A stretch of DNA of 11,161 nt, from assembly GCA_034437075.1 (NCBI GenBank), contig DAOTVD010000358.1:1-11161 (forward strand). Reading direction: 5' to 3'. This document shows positions 7,401 to 11,161 of the stretch, one piece after another. Each line of letters begins with the position of its first letter. Positions within the stretch are counted from its first letter, which is position 1. Both the position numbers and the translations under genes were made by a program. The notes beneath the pieces were generated by a model. That model had not been told where the DNA came from. It worked only from the letters and a program-made list of their open reading frames with translations, and searched no databases. Origin of the DNA: DAOTVD01 sp034437075. Its GTDB lineage: Bacteria; Chloroflexota; Anaerolineae; Aggregatilineales; J027.

Positions 7401-9188
7401 GACATGCGCCGTGCGGATGGCCGCGCCGTCCTGCTGCGTGATGTCTAGCACGCCAACGACCGCCTGCCGGGTGCGCAGGGGCAAGCTCAGATGATGCACG
7501 CCGTTATCCTGGCGAATCTGGGCCTGGCCATTGTGGTAGACCGTCAGCAGCGGGTGTTCCTCGTCCATGGGCAAGGCGGGGGCGGCTGGGCGCCCCGCGC
7601 CACCATAGCGCGATAGCTCGTGGGGGACGAGCGCCGTCGCCGCATCATCCAGCATATACAGCGCAACATCATCGGCCTCGAACATCTGCCCGACTTCGCG
7701 CAGGGCCAGCGTCAGCATTTCGTCCAGATTCAGCGTGGCGGAGGTCACCGCCGCGATACGCTGCAAAATTTCTGTCTCGCGCAGGCGCGCGCGCGTATCG
7801 GCCAGCAATTGATTATTGCGCAGCGCGGCGGCCAGATGGCTACTCATGGCCATCAGCAAGCCCGCGTCGCTGTAGCCAAATCCGCCAGGGCGATTGGCCA
7901 CGGCGAACACGCCCAAGGATTGCTCGTGGGTGCGCAGCGGCACCACCAGCAGATTCTCCAGGGCCAGCAACTTGGCCAGTGGGCGGAATTTCGCGTGTAC
8001 CTGGCTCGGTTCGTTAATGAATTGCGGCTGGCCCTGTTTATACACGCGAATGAGCAAGCTGTCTTCATCGTCAATCTTAAAGACGACTTCTTGCGGGTTG
8101 GGGTGTTTCATATCGCCCGCGTAGCTATGCAAGCGCAGCCCCATGTATTCCTCGTCGTAGAGCAACACCACCCCCAAGGCCACCGCCAGCACTTGCTGGC
8201 TAAACTGCAAGGCTTGGCTCATCAGGGTTTCGAGTTCGGCAGATGTGGCCGCGATGGCGGCCATTTCTAGCAGGGCGTTGGTCTGTTGCAGGCGATTTTG
8301 GGTATCCGCCAGCAGCAATTGGTTGTCGATGGCCAGGGCCATTTGGTCTAGCGAGGAGGTGACATCGCGCACCCGGTCGGGCGAGAAGGGATGATGCGGG
8401 CTCATGCGCATCAAAAAGGCGGCGCCGATGGCCCGCCCGCGCGCCATCAGGGGCAGGCCCACCAGCACCCGCGCGCCGTATTCCTCGATGAGCGAGATAT
8501 TCAAATTGCGGTAATCGTCGGCATTGTTGATATACACGGGCTCCATGCGGCGCACGACTTCCTGAGTAAGCGAATGGCGCCCGGCGTGGGGGGCGCGGGC
8601 TTCTAAAAAGGCGGCTGGGTCGATGCCCCAAGCCGCTAGGCGCCGCGCGTGTTGGTGGTTGGCGTCCCACAGCGTAATGGCGCAGGCGTCCGCCTGAAAG
8701 AGAAGCGTCAGGCGTTCGGCCATATGCGGCAACACGGATTCCCACTGGCTGCCCGTGGTGGACAACCGCGCGATCTCGTTATGAATTTCGAGCGTTTGGC
8801 GCGCGTCTTGCACAGATTGGCGCGCGGCTTGGGCGTCTTTTTGGAGCCGGGCATTTTGCCAGGCCAGCGCGGCTTGCCCGGCAAAGGCTTGCAACAAGCG
8901 CGCGCCCTCTGCCGCGCCCGGCCCCGCGATAGCCAGAATCCCCAGCGGCGGCTCATCTGGGGCGGTGGGCAACGCCAGCGGAACGGCCAGGCCGGGCAGG
9001 GCCTCGGGGCCAGGGGTCGGCGTTGGGGCGTCCAGCGGATGCAGCGCGGCTAATTGGCCCACCCACTCGGGCGCGGCCTCGGCGGGGTAAACGTCGCCGC
9101 TAGCCATCCAAAGGCAAATGCGCGCATTCGGAAACGCCTCGGCGACGGGGGTAAGTATCTCGGATAATGATTGGGATATGCGCGTCAT
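4491..9188 (-). CDS. Soluble multi-GAF sensor histidine kinase (eight GAF/GAF-like units)
   Basis: A 1565-residue kinase with no signal peptide or membrane helix, so it should sense intracellular cues. Residues 1-115 look like a degenerate GAF; seven fuller GAF domains follow at about 147-295, 317-465, 487-617, 640-785, 808-963, 985-1135 and 1160-1306. Each ends in a recognisable version of a Gln-x-Ala-Ile-Ala-x-x-Asn-x-x-Leu helix, and Gln/Arg/Glu-rich signalling helices join them. The kinase core is complete: the H-box SHELRTPMNS with phospho-acceptor His1332, the N-box with Asn1451, DTGIGI at 1492-1497, the F-box DEFRQVD at 1507-1513 and GGTGLGL at 1521-1527. There is no C-terminal receiver, so phosphate should leave for a separate regulator, most simply one of the two receiver proteins encoded divergently from 9419. 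No clear bilin or haem signature was seen in the GAFs, so the ligands are unknown. The ATG at 9188 has AAGG 8 nt upstream. Its stop overlaps the rsmH start by 4 nt. Confidence 0.95.
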   Translation of the reverse strand: MTRISQSLSEILTPVAEAFPNARICLWMASGDVYPAEAAPEWVGQLAALHPLDAPTPTPGPEALPGLAVPLALPTAPDEPPLGILAIAGPGAAEGARLLQAFAGQAALAWQNARLQKDAQAARQSVQDARQTLEIHNEIARLSTTGSQWESVLPHMAERLTLLFQADACAITLWDANHQHARRLAAWGIDPAAFLEARAPHAGRHSLTQEVVRRMEPVYINNADDYRNLNISLIEEYGARVLVGLPLMARGRAIGAAFLMRMSPHHPFSPDRVRDVTSSLDQMALAIDNQLLLADTQNRLQQTNALLEMAAIAATSAELETLMSQALQFSQQVLAVALGVVLLYDEEYMGLRLHSYAGDMKHPNPQEVVFKIDDEDSLLIRVYKQGQPQFINEPSQVHAKFRPLAKLLALENLLVVPLRTHEQSLGVFAVANRPGGFGYSDAGLLMAMSSHLAAALRNNQLLADTRARLRETEILQRIAAVTSATLNLDEMLTLALREVGQMFEADDVALYMLDDAATALVPHELSRYGGAGRPAAPALPMDEEHPLLTVYHNGQAQIRQDNGVHHLSLPLRTRQAVVGVLDITQQDGAAIRTAHVDLGLAIASQLAVGVQSVQLFAEERQRADLMSLINVIAQELTATLDLRGLMRKVVDNVHDTLGYDTVYIFLLNAEDTALVCQASAATNPEHMLEPGFESGLDVGLVGRAVRERASILVADVHQDPDYMLLAGHEALHSGLVVPLKHGTSIFGAIEILGQAPNAFSQTDLLALESLASQISIAVDNAKLYNQAQRRLLEQGIVHQIGQDLTAILEYDELVQAVARHMSRALDTSSCSVALYDPIRERVRIEADYHLPTTETRPSTLKVGSSYQIAKFHAIRDVINTRRVVTTYVDDQHAPDARLSQLRLNNDQSELLVPMTIGKRIIGLVRWAEHRRARRFSRDDERLAQTLIAQAAIAVENARLFQEAQRRATEQALLNQVTLAITAVNTTQEVLRLFTQWVHDALSAANTLVMTLEDGQTFRLAEQHLTTRTFDQMVLGQLHHDSKAGRLIRRAIAQGESVYTVADTITQTGSQLELLMLIDQSIAVAIIPIQFRGNIIGVMEVSADSPVIFNMSDIQLLESLTNQAAIALDNVRLSEREQRRLQQMERLQTSGRLISSELVLPNLLDLVVQEAAEIFDADAVAVTMPDETGSINVISAAYGLSEHFIAERRVPTVSPTAFEAMDENQRRAPVYHPDLQAGPGSATQLELTKTEGLHAALVLPLVKGLRQFGDLVLYSRTPGHRFADEDLEVAQLLASQIAIALDNADLFQALEDRARELAEANRLKSQFLANISHELRTPMNSILGFSETLLGGIYGDLNEKQRSRIERINNNGRDLLSLIDDLLDISKIDAGRMEIKLESVDLRIEIHNVLHRMESQAQAKHIYLKSDIPDDLPKAHGDTVRVRQVITNLVGNAVKFTKTGGVTVTAQAKEEVVLAPEPGEKPTQHVIWVSVADTGIGIRIEDQLIIFDEFRQVDGSTTREYGGTGLGLAICKRLIELMGGRIWVDSDVGEGSTFTFVLPVHPALVR

Positions 9189-9220
9189 GATCGTTGCCTT
9201 ACTGTAGGGCTCTATCTACC

Positions 9221-9248
9221 ATTCTAGATCAAGTCGCCGGATTTGCCA
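9221..9248 (-). promoter_or_regulatory. Candidate promoter for the histidine kinase operon
   Basis: The minus strand reads TGGCAA (9248-9243), a 16-bp spacer and TAGAAT (9226-9221). The -10 matches at five of six positions, the -35 at three. Transcription would start near 9214, about 26 nt before the ATG at 9188. The -35 lies within the left arm of the 9244-9264 dyad. Confidence 0.35.
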
Positions 9249-9264
9249 GGCATCTAGCCTGGCA
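9244..9264. promoter_or_regulatory. Perfect 8-bp inverted repeat, candidate operator or leader hairpin
   Basis: TGCCAGGC and GCCTGGCA are perfect reverse complements separated by 5 bp (ATCTA). The element lies in the divergent spacer between the kinase and the response regulator, overlapping the -35 of one candidate kinase promoter. It has the size and symmetry of a dimeric regulator site. If the upstream start near 9301 is used, it would instead be a hairpin in the kinase mRNA leader. There is no T-run, so it is not a terminator. Confidence 0.5.
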
Positions 9265-9307
9265 CGGCCCGACACCATATAGACCTGGGGGGTGTTTTCA
9301 ACGTATG

Positions 9308-9316
9308 ATTATACCA
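9308..9316 (-). promoter_or_regulatory. Alternative extended -10 promoter for the kinase operon
   Basis: The minus strand reads TGGTATAAT, which is a TGn-extended perfect -10. There is no good -35 at 17 bp, as is usual for extended -10 promoters. Transcription would start near 9301 and give a leader of about 113 nt that contains the 9244-9264 dyad. Confidence 0.3.
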
Positions 9317-9345
9317 ACGCTGACCCACATGGCCGCCCTTTTCAA

Positions 9346-9374
9346 TTGGCGTTTCGCCCCGGCAAGGGTAGAAT
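9346..9374 (+). promoter_or_regulatory. Candidate promoter for the response regulator-cyclase operon
   Basis: TTGGCG (9346-9351) and TAGAAT (9369-9374) are separated by exactly 17 bp; the matches are four and five of six. Transcription would start near 9381, giving a leader of about 38 nt before the ATG at 9419. It shares the TAGAAT -10 with the nearer candidate kinase promoter. Confidence 0.45.
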
Positions 9375-9418
9375 ACAGTTTTCTGAGAGCCAATGATCTG
9401 TAAGATGAGTGCCGCCCT

Positions 9419-9784
9419 ATGACAAAACGTATATTGGTTGTCGAAGATAATCCCGATAACCGGATTCTCATTACCGATGTGCTGACCTCGCTCAGTTATG
9501 ATGTGCTGGTGGCGGTGGACGGCGAAGAGGGCGTGGCCAAAGCCGACGCCGAAAAGCCCGATTTGATCCTGATGGATTTATCTTTGCCCCATATGGATGG
9601 TTGGACGGCCACCGGGCAGATTAAAGCCAACCCCGACTTGCAACACATTCCAATTATCGCGCTGACCGCCCATGCCATGGTCGGCGACCGCGAGCGCGCG
9701 CTCGAAGCCGGCTGCGATGATTACGTCTCTAAGCCAATTGACCTGCGTGAACTAGCAGGCAAACTCGCTGAATACCTTGGATAG
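9419..9784 (+). CDS. CheY-like single-domain response regulator
   Basis: A 121-residue protein consisting of one receiver domain and nothing else. The acidic pair Glu9-Asp10 that binds magnesium, the phospho-acceptor Asp53 (LILMDLSLPHMDG), the switch Thr83 (ALTAHAM) and Lys105 (SKP) are all present, so it should be phosphorylated normally. Without an output domain it probably acts by binding a partner or as an intermediate in a phosphorelay. It closely resembles the DivK-type regulators found beside hybrid or multi-GAF kinases. It is encoded divergently from the kinase at 4491-9188, its most likely phosphate donor, and lies 23 nt upstream of the receiver-cyclase gene, so the two are probably co-transcribed. 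The ATG at 9419 gives the canonical MTKRILVVEDN start although no strong ribosome site precedes it. The family is certain; the partner is inferred from position. Confidence 0.95.
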   Translation: MTKRILVVEDNPDNRILITDVLTSLSYDVLVAVDGEEGVAKADAEKPDLILMDLSLPHMDGWTATGQIKANPDLQHIPIIALTAHAMVGDRERALEAGCDDYVSKPIDLRELAGKLAEYLG

Positions 9785-9794
9785 GCCCGACGAC

Positions 9795-9800
9795 GGAGGA
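9795..9800 (+). promoter_or_regulatory. Strong ribosome binding site of the receiver-cyclase gene
   Basis: GGAGGA lies 7 nt before the ATG at 9808, within the 23-nt gap after the upstream stop. It fixes this start, and it is much stronger than the site of the first gene in the operon. Confidence 0.8.
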
Positions 9801-9807
9801 CGCCACC

Positions 9808-10869
9808 ATGAAAATCCTCATCGCCGAAGATAATGTCGATAGCCGCGAATTGCTCTCCGATATTTTGATGTCGTTGGGGCACGAGATTGTCGTGTCCTAC
9901 GACGGTGTAAATGCGCTGGAAATGGTCGAGCAAGAAGGGCTGCCCGATCTATTCATTCTGGATTTGGACATGCCGCGCAAAAACGGCTTCGAAGTCGTGG
10001 AGGCGCTCAAAAGTGACCCCACCTCGGCCTCCGTGCCTATCATTATGCTCACCGCGCGGGGCGACCTGGAAAGCCGCGTGCAGGGCCTAGCCCTGGGCGC
10101 CGATGATTACCTAGCCAAGCCCTTCAGCCCGCGCGAACTCATCGCCCGGGTGAACACCCGCCTGCGCGCCAAAGCCGAGACGGACGACCTGCGCGCCCAG
10201 CGCGAGATCATCCAGCGCACTTTTTCGCGCTACGTGGCCAAAGAGATCATCGACACCATGCTGGATAACCCCGCCGCGATTCAACTAGGCGGCCAGTTGC
10301 GCCCCGTGACCGTCTTCTTTGCCGATTTAGAAGGCTTTACGTCCATCTCGGAATATGAAGACCACGTGCGCATGTTGAACATTCTCAACCAGTATCATGG
10401 TTTCATCGTCGGGTTAATCAAAAGCAATGGCGGCACGATTGACAAATTCCTAGGCGATGGCGTCATGGCCCTCTTTAATGCGCCCATCGACCTGGATGAC
10501 CACGTGTTTCGCGCGGTCAAAACCGCGCTAGAGATCAAACAAGGGCTGGCCGCCTTCCATAAAACCATGCTGCCGCAGTACCAATTGAAGGTTAACGTAG
10601 GCATCCACACGGGGCAGGCCGTTGTGGGCAATGTCGGCGCCTCCGATATTATGGATTACACCGCCGTGGGGGATGCGGTGAACCTGGCCGCGCGCCTGCA
10701 AGCGCTCAGCCATGGCAACGAGATCACCATCTCCGAGGCCGTTTACCAGCGCGTCCAAGACCGCATCCTGGCGGAGACAATCGGCGAACGGCAAATCAAA
10801 GGGCGCGAAGAAGGTGTCACTGTCTTTCGCGTTAAGCAGTTCCACCCCACCTACAACGCTTTTCACTAG
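9808..10869 (+). CDS. Receiver domain - class III adenylate cyclase response regulator
   Basis: A 353-residue fusion. Residues 1-120 are a receiver with Glu7-Asp8, phospho-acceptor Asp52 (LDLDMP), Thr82 and Lys104. Residues about 121-165 are a helical linker with the RYVAKEIID segment typical of the cyclase-transducing element. Residues about 166-345 form a class III nucleotide cyclase: metal-binding Asp173 (FADLEGFTS) and Asp217 (KFLGDGVMALF), Lys213 and Thr285 at the base-selecting positions, and Asn292 and Arg296 of the transition-state motif (VGDAVNLAAR). The Lys/Thr pair is typical of class IIIb adenylate cyclases, so the predicted reaction is ATP to cAMP and pyrophosphate, working as a homodimer in the cytoplasm and controlled by receiver phosphorylation. 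It follows the CheY-like gene by 23 nt with a strong ribosome site. The divergent multi-GAF kinase is the obvious candidate donor, though this is inference. Catalytic residues appear intact. Confidence 0.95.
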   Translation: MKILIAEDNVDSRELLSDILMSLGHEIVVSYDGVNALEMVEQEGLPDLFILDLDMPRKNGFEVVEALKSDPTSASVPIIMLTARGDLESRVQGLALGADDYLAKPFSPRELIARVNTRLRAKAETDDLRAQREIIQRTFSRYVAKEIIDTMLDNPAAIQLGGQLRPVTVFFADLEGFTSISEYEDHVRMLNILNQYHGFIVGLIKSNGGTIDKFLGDGVMALFNAPIDLDDHVFRAVKTALEIKQGLAAFHKTMLPQYQLKVNVGIHTGQAVVGNVGASDIMDYTAVGDAVNLAARLQALSHGNEITISEAVYQRVQDRILAETIGERQIKGREEGVTVFRVKQFHPTYNAFH

Positions 10870-10912
10870 CGCCCGCCTATTTGCCTAGACATCGGCAGAA
10901 AGTGCTCGCACG

Positions 10913-11161
10913 ATGACCCTGCATGTGATGCTCATTTCACCCCGCCCGACCCCGCCCCCCCTGCTCAGCGCGCTCCCCAACACGCGGGTCAGCGCCTACA
11001 CACCCGCCACGTATACCGAAAGCCAGCCCCCAGATATTGCCATTTTGGCCGAGCTAGACACGGAACGCATGGCGCATATCGTGCAGGTGATGCGCGCGGC
11101 TTGGCCCTTGTGCATCATCATCGGCGCGGTGCCGCCCGAAGCCCAGGCCGAGGCGCTGAAA
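10913..11161 (+). CDS. Partial protein, possibly starting with a degenerate receiver-like domain
   Basis: An open frame of 83 codons runs off the right edge. The product is not recognised. Its N-terminus alternates hydrophobic strands and helices in a receiver-like order: LHVMLIS, then TRVSAYT, then PPDIAILAEL, then an amphipathic helix and PLCIIIGAV. It lacks the acidic pair after strand 1 (SPRP instead of an Asp/Glu pair), and no canonical phospho-acceptor motif follows strand 3, so if it is a receiver it is a pseudo-receiver. The ATG at 10913 is chosen as the first in frame; the ATG at 10928 is an alternative, and neither has a good ribosome site. It begins 43 nt after the cyclase stop on the same strand with no terminator between, so it is probably the third gene of the operon. 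The reading frame is likely real because third positions are GC-rich like its neighbours. Confidence 0.6.
   Translation, partial: MTLHVMLISPRPTPPPLLSALPNTRVSAYTPATYTESQPPDIAILAELDTERMAHIVQVMRAAWPLCIIIGAVPPEAQAEALK

Noticed and set aside
4491..9188. Bilin- or haem-binding (phytochrome/DosS-like) GAF domain in the kinase
   Set aside because: No recognisable bilin-attachment Cys context or haem His signature could be identified by eye, so no chromophore is claimed.
9244..9264. Rho-independent terminator
   Set aside because: The inverted repeat has no T-run on either strand and is not downstream of any gene; it lies between two divergent starts.
9194..9403. A 69-codon plus-strand open frame in the divergent spacer
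   Set aside because: It has no ribosome site, runs through both candidate kinase promoters, the dyad and the cyclase operon promoter, and has no recognisable composition or motif.
1..11161. Frequent CTAG tetranucleotides, which many bacteria avoid
   Set aside because: The number seen by eye is near what base composition alone would give, so it shows lack of avoidance and not an enriched signal.
1..11161. tRNA, rRNA, CRISPR arrays, transposases or integrases
   Set aside because: None was found: no cloverleaf-like sequence, spaced direct repeats or recombinase motifs were seen on either strand.

Overview
The window reads as a moderately high-GC bacterial chromosome fragment. A Chloroflexota bacterium, probably of the Anaerolineae type, is the best guess. 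The reasons are a very long soluble kinase built from tandem GAF domains, membrane proteins carrying FHA domains, a VWA-FHA fusion, and rsmH lying outside a division/cell-wall cluster. This is inferred from gene style; there is no rRNA or other marker to confirm it.

Layout. Positions 1-540 (minus) hold the N-terminal part of a polytopic membrane protein that runs off the left edge. A 185-bp divergent spacer with a candidate promoter for each side separates it from a small membrane-anchored FHA protein (726-1289, plus). That gene converges on, and overlaps by 25 bp, the end of a three-gene minus-strand operon. Read in its own direction the operon is: a 1565-residue histidine kinase with eight GAF or GAF-like units (9188-4491), rsmH (4494-3541), and a secreted/membrane VWA-Ig-TM-FHA protein (3541-1265). 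The kinase and rsmH overlap as ATGA; rsmH and the VWA gene touch as TGATG. A 58-bp imperfect palindrome, probably an interspersed repeat, sits across the 5' end of the VWA gene and makes its true start uncertain (3541 or 3433).

A 230-bp divergent spacer (9189-9418) separates the kinase from a plus-strand signalling operon: a CheY-like single-domain response regulator (9419-9784), a receiver-class III adenylate cyclase fusion (9808-10869), and the beginning of a third protein that may have a degenerate receiver fold (10913 to the right edge). The spacer carries a perfect 8-bp dyad, TGCCAGGC-N5-GCCTGGCA, overlapping one candidate kinase promoter.

Working model (inference): the soluble multi-GAF kinase integrates several intracellular signals and passes phosphate to the CheY-like protein and/or the receiver-cyclase, so the output would be cAMP. 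The two FHA proteins would add phosphothreonine-dependent contacts at the inner face of the membrane, but no Ser/Thr kinase is visible in the window. No RNA genes, CRISPR arrays, transposases or convincing rho-independent terminators were seen.
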